Below, piece by piece: positions 1 to 6,019 of a DNA stretch of 6,561 nt. The position numbers and the translations under genes were made by a program. The stretch is from CAZXSK01 sp964642855. GTDB taxonomy: Bacteria > Planctomycetota > Phycisphaerae > SM23-33. The notes beneath the pieces were generated by a model, which did no database searches, was not told where the DNA came from, and saw only the letters and a list, made by a program, of their open reading frames with translations. The stretch covers positions 1 to 6,561 of the forward strand of contig CAZXSK010000111.1 of NCBI GenBank assembly GCA_964642855.1. The letters run 5' to 3'. Each line of letters starts with the position of its first letter. Within the stretch, counting starts at the first letter, position 1.

Positions 1-2
1 CC

Positions 3-56
3 ACCTCGGCCGATACCGGCGCGGTGCTCGACTGGCCGGGCAAAACGCGGGCGTAG
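3..56 (+). CDS. Probable 3' end of an upstream gene (partial)
   Basis: Reading frame 3 is open from the window edge to a TAG at 54-56 and encodes about 17 residues ending in DWPGKTRA. Third positions are mostly G or C, as in the host-like genes downstream. The stop is only 6 nt before the first possible ATG (63) of the ATPase gene, so co-transcription with whatever lies upstream is possible. The fragment is too short to assign a family. It could also be chance open frame in GC-rich DNA. Confidence 0.35.
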   Translation, partial: TSADTGAVLDWPGKTRA

Positions 57-70
57 GCAGAAATGTCAAG

Positions 71-77
71 AAGGGAG
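71..77 (+). promoter_or_regulatory. Ribosome binding site deciding the ATPase start
   Basis: AAGGGAG lies 9 nt before the ATG at 87. The earlier in-frame ATG at 63 is preceded only by a weak AGGCAG. This favours 87 as the start, although 63 is not excluded. A third in-frame ATG at 126 would still precede the first beta strand of the ATPase fold. Confidence 0.5.
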
Positions 78-86
78 ACGAGTCCC

Positions 87-1307
87 ATGGGACACAGGGA
101 TGATGGCAGGCCATTTCTCAACCGCATGCGGGTTCGCAACTACAGGAGTATTGCAGCCTGTGATGTGGAACTGGCTCCCTTCACGGTCCTTGTCGGACCA
201 AACGGAAGTGGAAAGAGCAACTTCTTGGATGCTCTTCGCTTTGTGGCTGACTCATTGCGCAACTCCTTGGACTGGGCAATCCAGAACCGGGGCACGTTCA
301 ACGAGATACGTCGACGCTCAAGTCTTAAAGGACGGCCGGCAGATGTTGTTGTCGGCCTGGACTTGACCCTGCCAGACGGATCACACGTCCATTACTCGTT
401 TGAAATCCGCGCCAAGAAACCCAAGGCATACCAGGTCACCAGAGAATCCTGCCACATCTGGCGAACAGACCAACACTCACGGTTCGAGGTGAAGAGAGGG
501 GAGCTATGCAATGCTACTACGGATCTTCAAGCCGCGATCGAACCTGACCGCCTCTATCTCCAAGCGGTCTCTGGAGTGCCGAAATTCCGGCCGGTCTACG
601 ATGCCCTGAGCCGAATGGGGTTCTACAACATCAACCCGCAGGAGATCCGTAAGCTGCAGAAACCGGATCCCTCGGAAGTACTGAAACGGGAGGGACAGAA
701 CCTCGCAAGCATTCTCAAGCGTCTTGACGAGGCCTCTCCCGACGCAAAAAAGCGAATCGAGGAGTACCTCGGGCAAATTGTACCCGGCATCAGGATGGTT
801 GCACACAAGGGAGTGGATACTTGGGAAACTGTTGACTTCAAGCAGGCCGTCAGCGATGAGCAATCCGTGTGGACGTTTCCAGCTTCGAGCATGTCGGACG
901 GCACACTCCGCTCATTGGGGATTCTCTTGGCTGTCTTCCAGAGCTCCCCGGGACAAGGCAAGCCGATTCCCCTTGTTGCCATCGAGGAACCTGAAGCAGC
1001 TGTCCACCCTGCGGCTGCACGAGCTTTGGGAGACGCCATTTCCGAAGCCTCTCTGACCACTCAGGTTCTTGTCACGTCCCACAGTCCCGATCTGCTTGAG
1101 CACGAGTCGGTCAGTGAGGAGAACATTCTGGCTGTTGTGATGGACCAAGGGAAGACGAAAGTGGGGCGACTCGACGAATCTCAGCGGAGGTTGCTCAAGG
1201 ACGGTCTTTATAGCCCGCCGGAACTCCTTCGCCTGAACGAGATGATACCTGACCGCAACTCTATCTCTGAACCTGCACAGCTCTCCCTCTTTGAGGAGGA
1301 CGAATGA
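87..1307 (+). CDS. RecF/OLD-type AAA family ATPase (AAA_21-like), candidate defence ATPase
   Basis: This is an ABC/SMC-class ATPase of the RecF-like type (AAA_21/COG4637 style), 406 residues from ATG 87 or 414 from ATG 63. Numbered from 87, it shows the usual N-terminal strand RVRNYRSI, Walker A GPNGSGKS (37-44), a signature-like MSDGT (269-273), Walker B VAIEEPE with the acidic pair at 300-301, a D-loop VHP, and a switch histidine in TSHSPD (H332). A long middle insertion separates Walker A from the signature, as in OLD and RecF relatives. It has no C-terminal Toprim nuclease domain, unlike one-gene OLD proteins. Instead a Toprim-like DUF4276 gene follows 1 nt after the stop, so the two probably work together as ATPase sensor and effector. 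The C-terminus is QLSLF plus an acidic EEDE tail, resembling a sliding-clamp binding peptide. Codon use is less GC-biased than in the flanking genes, which suggests transfer. The fold is secure; the defence role is inference. Confidence 0.9.
   Translation: MGHRDDGRPFLNRMRVRNYRSIAACDVELAPFTVLVGPNGSGKSNFLDALRFVADSLRNSLDWAIQNRGTFNEIRRRSSLKGRPADVVVGLDLTLPDGSHVHYSFEIRAKKPKAYQVTRESCHIWRTDQHSRFEVKRGELCNATTDLQAAIEPDRLYLQAVSGVPKFRPVYDALSRMGFYNINPQEIRKLQKPDPSEVLKREGQNLASILKRLDEASPDAKKRIEEYLGQIVPGIRMVAHKGVDTWETVDFKQAVSDEQSVWTFPASSMSDGTLRSLGILLAVFQSSPGQGKPIPLVAIEEPEAAVHPAAARALGDAISEASLTTQVLVTSHSPDLLEHESVSEENILAVVMDQGKTKVGRLDESQRRLLKDGLYSPPELLRLNEMIPDRNSISEPAQLSLFEEDE
1293..1300 (+). promoter_or_regulatory. 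Ribosome binding site inside the ATPase gene, deciding the DUF4276 start
   Basis: GAGGAGGA lies 8 nt before GTG 1309 and within the final codons of the ATPase. A TTG at 1291 would also open the frame, but it overlaps this SD and has no SD of its own. The ATG at 1304 that overlaps the ATPase stop is in the wrong frame. Translation of the second gene is therefore probably coupled to that of the ATPase. Confidence 0.75.
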
Positions 1308-1308
1308 C

Positions 1309-1935
1309 GTGGCGAGGCACATTGTTCCTATTGTGGAGGGACACGGCGAACAGAGCGCCGTCCCTGTCCTGCTCCGAAGTATCTGCCATGATCGGTATGG
1401 ACGCTACGATGTCATGGTCGCCAAGCCGGTTCGGTGTAAGCGGGGGCAGTTGGTGAGGGATGGGGAACCGGACCGACACGCCATGGTAAAAGCCCTTCGT
1501 CTGGCAACCGCGAGGCTGAATACGGGCGACAACGGAGCAGTGCTTGTCCTGCTGGATGCCGACGAGGACTGTCCCGCAGAACTGGCACGTAATCTGAGGC
1601 AGCTTGCGACCACGATTCTGGACGAGAGCATGCCCGTGGGCGTAGTGCTTCCGAAGATTGAGTTCGAATCCTGGTTCCTCCCATCTGTTGTACGCTGGCG
1701 AGGGTCCTTCGGCTTCCGCAATAACGCCGAACCGCCCACAGACCCCGAAGGAATACGTGGAGCCAAGGAGCGGCTCTCTCGGCTCATGGTGCCCGGAAGG
1801 AAATACAGCGAGACTGTCGATCAGGCCAAACTGTCGGCGAATATGGACTTGGAGGCCGCGGAACGTCAGTGTCGGTCATTCCGCAAGTTTCTAACGGAGG
1901 TAGAATCTCTGTTGACGGAACTCCCTGGTTCCTAG
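1309..1935 (+). CDS. DUF4276 family protein, Toprim-like partner of the ATPase
   Basis: The protein has 208 residues from GTG 1309, chosen because of the strong SD 8 nt upstream. It opens with a beta strand and a glutamate motif, HIVPIVEGHGE (E10, E14). An acidic LLDADEDC follows a hydrophobic strand (D83, D85, D87), and then comes EFESWF (E118, E120), the family's characteristic ExE-W-F stretch. The order of glutamate then DxD is what Toprim folds use to bind Mg2+ in primases, topoisomerases and OLD nucleases, so a metal-dependent nuclease or related activity is plausible but not shown. Length is typical of DUF4276 (about 200). DUF4276 genes are commonly found next to RecF-like AAA ATPases, as here. 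The nearest described parallels are split ATPase/Toprim systems such as PARIS (AriA/AriB), whose Toprim partner belongs to a different family (DUF4435). Family assignment is fairly sure; effector activity is inference. Confidence 0.85.
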   Translation: MARHIVPIVEGHGEQSAVPVLLRSICHDRYGRYDVMVAKPVRCKRGQLVRDGEPDRHAMVKALRLATARLNTGDNGAVLVLLDADEDCPAELARNLRQLATTILDESMPVGVVLPKIEFESWFLPSVVRWRGSFGFRNNAEPPTDPEGIRGAKERLSRLMVPGRKYSETVDQAKLSANMDLEAAERQCRSFRKFLTEVESLLTELPGS

Positions 1936-1956
1936 CCTCCCTACTTCCCCGTGTCC

Positions 1957-2781
1957 ATGACCGAAACCGACAACCAACCCGAACTGCTGCAGATCGACGC
2001 CTTCACGGACCGGGCGTTTACCGGCAACCCGGCCGCGGTGTGCTTCCTGGGCGACGACCTGCCCGACGACACCCTCCAGGCCATCGCAGCCGAGATGAAC
2101 CTCTCGGAAACCGCCTTCCCACGACCCCGCGGCGACGGCGGGTGGGACCTGCGATGGTTCACCCCCGCCTGCGAGGTCAAGCTGTGTGGCCACGCCACCC
2201 TCGCCACCGCCTGGGCGCTGTGGGAGACCCAGCGCCTCCCGGCCGATGAGCCCGCGAAGTTCCAGACCCGCAGCGGCCTGCTGACCGCCACGCGCGACCC
2301 GCGCGGCTGGGTTACGCTGGACTTCCCCGTCGACGAGCTGACCCCCTGCGACGCACCGGCCGGTCTGGTCGAGACGCTCGGCAGGCCGGAAGTCGTCGCC
2401 ACAGCGCAAGGGGCAGGCGGCGATACGCTGCTGGAACTGCCCGATCAATCCGCCGTGGCGAACGTCCGGCCGGACTTCCGCGCCCTCCGCGAACTGCAGA
2501 CCGTCGAGCGCGGACTGATCGTCACCGCAGCGGCCGACGATCCTGCCGTTGACTTCGTTTCGCGGTTCTTCGCTCCCGGCGCGGGCATCGACGAAGACCC
2601 CGTCACCGGCAGCGCCCACTGCACGCTGACGCCCTACTGGGCCCGGAAACTCGGGACCACCGACCTGGTCGCCCGCCAGATCTCCACCCGCGGGGGCGAC
2701 CTTCGCACCCGCCTGCAAGGCAGCCGCGTGGAGATCCGAGGCCAGGCCGTAACCGTCCTCCGAGGCCGACTCGTCATCTGA
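1957..2781 (+). CDS. PhzF family phenazine biosynthesis-like isomerase/epimerase
   Basis: This 274-residue protein belongs to the PhzF / diaminopimelate-epimerase-like fold: two mirrored domains with the active site between them, cytosolic and cofactor-independent. Recognisable pieces, numbered from ATG 1957, are the N-terminal QIDAFTDRAFTGNPAAVC, the catalytic glutamate in NLSETAF (E51), RWFTPACEVKLCGHATLA (67-83), and the second-half signature DEDPVTGSAH (212-221). Length fits the family (about 260-300). Most members, such as E. coli YddE, have no known substrate, so a role in phenazine synthesis should not be assumed. The start is uncertain: GTG 1951 and ATG 1957 are both possible, and neither has a visible SD. 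The gene begins 15-21 nt after the DUF4276 stop and ends 11 nt before the next gene. Third positions are strongly G/C, unlike the two genes before it, so it probably belongs to the resident chromosome rather than to the cassette. Confidence 0.9.
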   Translation: MTETDNQPELLQIDAFTDRAFTGNPAAVCFLGDDLPDDTLQAIAAEMNLSETAFPRPRGDGGWDLRWFTPACEVKLCGHATLATAWALWETQRLPADEPAKFQTRSGLLTATRDPRGWVTLDFPVDELTPCDAPAGLVETLGRPEVVATAQGAGGDTLLELPDQSAVANVRPDFRALRELQTVERGLIVTAAADDPAVDFVSRFFAPGAGIDEDPVTGSAHCTLTPYWARKLGTTDLVARQISTRGGDLRTRLQGSRVEIRGQAVTVLRGRLVI

Positions 2782-2786
2782 AGGAG
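2781..2786 (+). promoter_or_regulatory. Ribosome binding site of the beta-helix glycosidase gene
   Basis: A near-consensus AAGGAG overlaps the last base of the phzF-like stop codon and lies 6 nt before ATG 2793. This supports that start and suggests that the two genes share one transcript. Confidence 0.75.
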
Positions 2787-2792
2787 CCCACC

Positions 2793-4613
2793 ATGACCGA
2801 CACGCCCGACCCCGCCGACCGTCCCGTCCTGCTGCCCGACGGCAGCGAACTGGAGCGATGGGAACAGCCGCTGGTCTTCGACCGCACGCTGCATGTCGAC
2901 CCGTCCCATGCAGGCGCCACCGACGACGGCGAAGGCAGCGAAAACGCCCCCTTCCGCACGATCAACGCAGCCGCCCGGGCCGCGATGCCCGGCGACCGGG
3001 TGCTCATCGCCGGCGGCGTGTACCGCGAGTGGGTCCGTCCGGCCCGCGGCGGGGAAGGCCCGTCGCGGATGATCAGCTACGAGGCGGCCCCCGGCGCGCA
3101 GGTCGTGGTGAAAGGTTCGGAGGTCCTCAGCGCCCAATGGACGCGCTGCCCGGCGCGTGTCGGGGTCGGCGACCCCGCCCCGTGGATGGTCGAACTGCCG
3201 CGCGAGCTGTTTGACGGCGTCAACCCGTTCGTGGCTGTCAACATGCCCCAGCTGGTCTGGCAGACGCGCGTGTTCGATCTCAGCGACGAGCTTCTGCCCC
3301 GGCTGCTGCTGCGCCGCGGGCTGATATTTCAGGACGGCAGGCGCCTTCGCCAGGTAGTGAGCTACCCCGACCTCGCCGAGCGCGACGGGACCTACTGGGT
3401 GGACCCCGGCGGGCTGGTTATTCATGCGAGGCTCTTCGGCGACGCCGACCCCGCCAAGGCGACCATCGAGATCACCGCGAGGGAGCAGATCTTCGCCCCC
3501 GAACTCCAGGAGCTGGGATACATCCGGGTGAAGGGCATCACGTTCGAGCACGCGGCAGACGGCTTTCCCGTGCCCCAACGGGCGGCGGTTTCGGCAAGTC
3601 GCGGCCATCACTGGATCATCGAGGGCTGCACTGTCCGCCAGGCCAACGCGCTGGGCATTGACGTGGGCAAGAGCACCTGGAACATGCGCGAGCCGGCGAC
3701 GCCCGGCTGGCAGGTCGTGCGGGGCAACACGGTGCAGGACTGCGGTGTGTGCGGGATCTGCGGATGCGGCCCGCTGCACCATTCGCTGATCGAGGACAAC
3801 CTCATCGAGCGGTGCTGCTGGCAGGACGTGGAGATGTACTTCGAGTGCGCGGGGATCAAGACCCACCAGAACATGGACACGGTGATCCGCCGGAACCTGA
3901 TCCGCGACATCCGCGGCGGCAGCGGCATCTGGATGGACTGGAACAACGTCAACAGCCGGTGCACCGAGAACGTGTTGATCGACGTCGAGAGCAGGCTGGG
4001 GGGCATCTTCGTGGAGGCGTCGCACGAGCCCAACACGGTGGATCACAACATCGTGATCGGCATGCGAGGCCGGGCCATCTACGAGCACGACACCGACCGC
4101 CTGCTGGTGGCCCACAACCTCGTCGCCGGCTCGGACGACTCGGCGATTTACCTGGCGTTGGGCGACCGCGAGCGCTGGGTGAAAGGTCGCGGCTCGACCG
4201 CGCGGGACCACCACGTAACGGCGAACCTGATTGTGGACTGTCCCCGGTGGATCGAGGTCGCCAACCCGCATCAGCGGATCGACGGCAACGCCTATGCGGG
4301 CCAGTGCCAGCCCGGACCGCTTCGCATCCACGAGCCGGCGGAGAACCTGCACCTGCAGGCCTGGCGGGACTTCCACGGCTGGGACGCTCGCGGCGACTGC
4401 GTTGCGGTGCGATGCTCACTGGACCGGGATTCGCTGGAGCTTACGGTGACCGTCGACGGCGAACTGCCCGGCCTGAAACCCGTGCCCACCTGCATGACCG
4501 GCCTGGACGGCGCGGTCCGCAAGCCGGAGGGCAACCCGCCCGGGCCGTGGGCCAGACTCGTCGGCGGTGAGCAGGTGCTCACCATCGATCCGAGACACCC
4601 GATCGGCGACTGA
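2793..4613 (+). CDS. Right-handed parallel beta-helix glycosidase, GH120 (beta-xylosidase)-like
   Basis: The 606-residue protein opens with a DUF1565-like start of a parallel beta-helix (HVDPSHAGATDDGEGSENAP, then PGDRVLIAGGVYREWVRP). Many N-x-I/V rungs follow, such as VRGNTV, IEDNLI, IRRNLI, TENVLI, DHNIVI and AHNLVA. It resembles, from memory, the GH120 beta-xylosidase XylC of Thermoanaerobacterium saccharolyticum. Shared stretches are GVYREWV, AGIK, the W-x-DW motif and VE-SH-P followed by VDHNI. Reported catalytic residues there are Asp382 (nucleophile) and Glu405 (acid/base). Here the matching residues are D382 in GIWMDW and E408 in FVEASHEP, so retaining glycosidase activity on a xylo-oligosaccharide or related sugar is likely. 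There is no signal peptide, so the enzyme is predicted to be cytosolic and to act on imported oligosaccharides. Residues 317-325 form an unusual CGVCGICGC cluster. The last roughly 100 residues leave the helix for a short C-terminal region. Family fairly sure; substrate not. Confidence 0.85.
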   Translation: MTDTPDPADRPVLLPDGSELERWEQPLVFDRTLHVDPSHAGATDDGEGSENAPFRTINAAARAAMPGDRVLIAGGVYREWVRPARGGEGPSRMISYEAAPGAQVVVKGSEVLSAQWTRCPARVGVGDPAPWMVELPRELFDGVNPFVAVNMPQLVWQTRVFDLSDELLPRLLLRRGLIFQDGRRLRQVVSYPDLAERDGTYWVDPGGLVIHARLFGDADPAKATIEITAREQIFAPELQELGYIRVKGITFEHAADGFPVPQRAAVSASRGHHWIIEGCTVRQANALGIDVGKSTWNMREPATPGWQVVRGNTVQDCGVCGICGCGPLHHSLIEDNLIERCCWQDVEMYFECAGIKTHQNMDTVIRRNLIRDIRGGSGIWMDWNNVNSRCTENVLIDVESRLGGIFVEASHEPNTVDHNIVIGMRGRAIYEHDTDRLLVAHNLVAGSDDSAIYLALGDRERWVKGRGSTARDHHVTANLIVDCPRWIEVANPHQRIDGNAYAGQCQPGPLRIHEPAENLHLQAWRDFHGWDARGDCVAVRCSLDRDSLELTVTVDGELPGLKPVPTCMTGLDGAVRKPEGNPPGPWARLVGGEQVLTIDPRHPIGD

Positions 4614-4620
4614 CGGGCTG

Positions 4621-5880
4621 TCATTGCTTCTTGTTGATCTTCGGCCTCAGCGGCCGGGGGGCGGGCAACGGTCTCGGTCTCATTGGCTGAACCTCCACGG
4701 TCTCGACGGGCAGTGTCAGCTTGGCGCTGGAGACCTCGCCGGTCCACAGCTTGCGAACGTCGTCGCCTTCGCCCGCCGTCTTGAGGGAATTCCCGTAGAT
4801 CAGTTGCAGCGAGTACGCGCCGTCCTCCACCTGCATGCGGAGCATTCCGGGGTGATGCGCGTGAAATTTGGCGTACGAGAAGAACGCGATCTTCCCCGGC
4901 TGAACGGTCACCACCTCGGGCTCGTCGCTGCGGGCCCGCCTTCTCGGGTAGACCCACTGGCAGTCAACGTCGTCGCCGTTGGCGTCGGTCGCCGTGATGC
5001 CGAACCGCTGGCCGGGATCGGTCAGGTTCAGATGCATCGGGTTTTTGCCCGTGTTGCGCATGGCGATGGTCACGAGCGTGTTGACCCGTCCACGCAGGGC
5101 GGTGATGCTCCGGCTGGCGCCGGGCAGCAGCGTGAGCTGCAGGTCGTCGACACTCTTGCCCCATGCCCATTTGTCCACGTCAACCGCGGCAGTGTATCGG
5201 GCGACGTTCTCTTCGGTGGCGGGGCGGCTGGCGAGGCGCTCGGCGGACAGGTAGTATTCCTTCCGATCCGGGAGCTTCTGCAACACCAGCAGGCACTTCT
5301 GGCCGTCGCGAAGCTTGCCAGAAACCTGCGTCGGAGCAACCGCTCGCTGGACGGGAACGTTGCCGCCCTGGTTGGGCCCGAGTACGACCTGACCTCCCCC
5401 GCCGCGAACCGTGACCGTGATGTTGCCCCTGACCTGCACGCGCACGTTCTTCTTGGCGACCTTGGCCCGGCTGACCCGATGGAGGACCTTGATCCTCTCG
5501 GGCTTCTCGTCGCCGTCATCGGAACTCGCCTGATCTACGTCCCCATCCGTGTCGGCGTTCAGGACCAGCTTGCGATTCCGAATCTTCTTTGCCCCGCGTT
5601 TGTCGTCGGCCTTGTCGTTCTTATCGTCGGCCGGGGCGGGCTTGAGGCGTTTCTCGATCTCCAGCGTGTAGGTGATGAAATCAGCCTCCATCGGCTTTTC
5701 CTGCCCCGCAACCCGGATCTTCATCTCGGCCGGCTGGCCGACCTCGACGACCTTCCCGACCACGACAAGGTCTCCTTCGAGAACGACCTGTTCGATGGGT
5801 TTGGTCTGGGCCGCCGCCACCGAAGCCAGGGCCAGTGTGCCTGCCGTCGCGACCAGCAGCATCGCAGTTGTGTTCCGCAT
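4621..5880 (-). CDS. Secreted protein of unknown function with charged linker and Pro/Arg-rich tail
   Basis: I do not recognise this 419-residue protein. It starts with a signal peptide: a hydrophobic core at about 6-21 and an AAA before Q25, a good signal peptidase I site, so it should be exported. Residues about 28-75 form a beta-rich segment (GDLVVVGKVVEV, then FITYTLEIEKRL), similar in style to small domains of planctomycete secreted proteins. Residues about 77-130 are low-complexity and rich in Asp and Lys, followed by a basic VSRAKVAKKN stretch and a Gly-rich turn (RGGGGQV). Residues about 245-400 look like an Ig-like beta-sandwich (VNTLVTIAMRNTGKNPMHL, then PGKIAFFSYAKFHAHHPGM). The tail is Pro/Arg-rich (MRPRPLPAPRPLRPK). 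No catalytic motif is evident. ATG 5880 is supported by an SD-like AAAGGCGG and by the signal peptide beginning there. The gene converges with the glycosidase gene, with only 7 bp between stops. The opposite-strand ORF here is a shadow. Confidence 0.8.
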   Translation of the reverse strand: MRNTTAMLLVATAGTLALASVAAAQTKPIEQVVLEGDLVVVGKVVEVGQPAEMKIRVAGQEKPMEADFITYTLEIEKRLKPAPADDKNDKADDKRGAKKIRNRKLVLNADTDGDVDQASSDDGDEKPERIKVLHRVSRAKVAKKNVRVQVRGNITVTVRGGGGQVVLGPNQGGNVPVQRAVAPTQVSGKLRDGQKCLLVLQKLPDRKEYYLSAERLASRPATEENVARYTAAVDVDKWAWGKSVDDLQLTLLPGASRSITALRGRVNTLVTIAMRNTGKNPMHLNLTDPGQRFGITATDANGDDVDCQWVYPRRRARSDEPEVVTVQPGKIAFFSYAKFHAHHPGMLRMQVEDGAYSLQLIYGNSLKTAGEGDDVRKLWTGEVSSAKLTLPVETVEVQPMRPRPLPAPRPLRPKINKKQ

Positions 5881-5886
5881 GTTCGT

Positions 5887-5894
5887 CCGCCTTT
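5887..5894 (-). promoter_or_regulatory. Ribosome binding site of the secreted-protein gene
   Basis: On the - strand AAAGGCGG precedes ATG 5880 by 6 nt (9 nt counted from AAAGG). It supports the start chosen for the signal peptide. Confidence 0.5.
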
Positions 5895-5903
5895 CTGCGC
5901 AGG

Positions 5904-5921
5904 GCCCGGGCTGTCCCGGGC
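5904..5921 (-). other. Short GC hairpin in the leader of the secreted-protein gene
   Basis: GCCCGGG and CCCGGGC form a perfect 7-bp stem around a 4-nt loop, about 10 nt upstream of the SD on the - strand. No U-tract follows, so it is not a typical terminator. It may shape the 5' untranslated region, or be chance in GC-rich DNA. No clear -10/-35 promoter could be picked out in the surrounding 80 bp. Confidence 0.3.
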
Positions 5922-5961
5922 ACGCTTCCTTTGACGATTCCGTTGCCGGCCGGTTCCGAGC

Positions 5962-5997
5962 AAAGGAAAAGCCCGGCGCCGAAGAGGCACCGGGCTT
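5962..5997 (-). terminator. Rho-independent terminator of the aldolase gene
   Basis: Read on the - strand, AAGCCCGGUGCC and GGCGCCGGGCUU form a 12-bp stem (5986-5997 with 5969-5980) around a 5-nt UCUUC loop. It is followed by UUUUCCUUUG and begins 22 nt after the aldolase stop. One internal pair is U-G on this strand but would be a C-A mismatch in + strand RNA. There is no U-tract in the + direction, so it should act on - strand transcripts. It separates the aldolase gene from the secreted-protein gene. Confidence 0.85.
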
Positions 5998-6019
5998 GGG
6001 GATTGGTCGGACGGATCGC

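Noticed and set aside
1304..1306. ATG overlapping the ATPase stop (ATGA) as the start of the second gene
   Set aside because: It is in a different frame from DUF4276 and closes after about 45 codons. GTG 1309 with a strong SD explains the gene.
1891..2718. 275-residue - strand frame antisense to the phzF-like gene
   Set aside because: It is a Gly/Val/Gln-rich shadow of a well-recognised PhzF protein and has no motif of its own.
2634..4376. 580-residue open frame on the - strand, antisense to the beta-helix gene
   Set aside because: It is long only because GC-rich codons rarely give stops on the opposite strand. The translation is low-complexity (V, H, D, R rich) with no motif, whereas the + strand protein has clear family motifs and a strong SD.
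4567..5934. 455-residue open frame on the + strand across the secreted-protein gene
   Set aside because: The - strand frame has a signal peptide, an SD and a fold-like pattern. The + frame reads as reversed codons (DLDDLPDHD and similar) and overlaps the end of the glycosidase gene.
5931..5936. TTGACG as a -35 box on the + strand
   Set aside because: No matching -10 element lies at the right distance and no + strand gene follows it.
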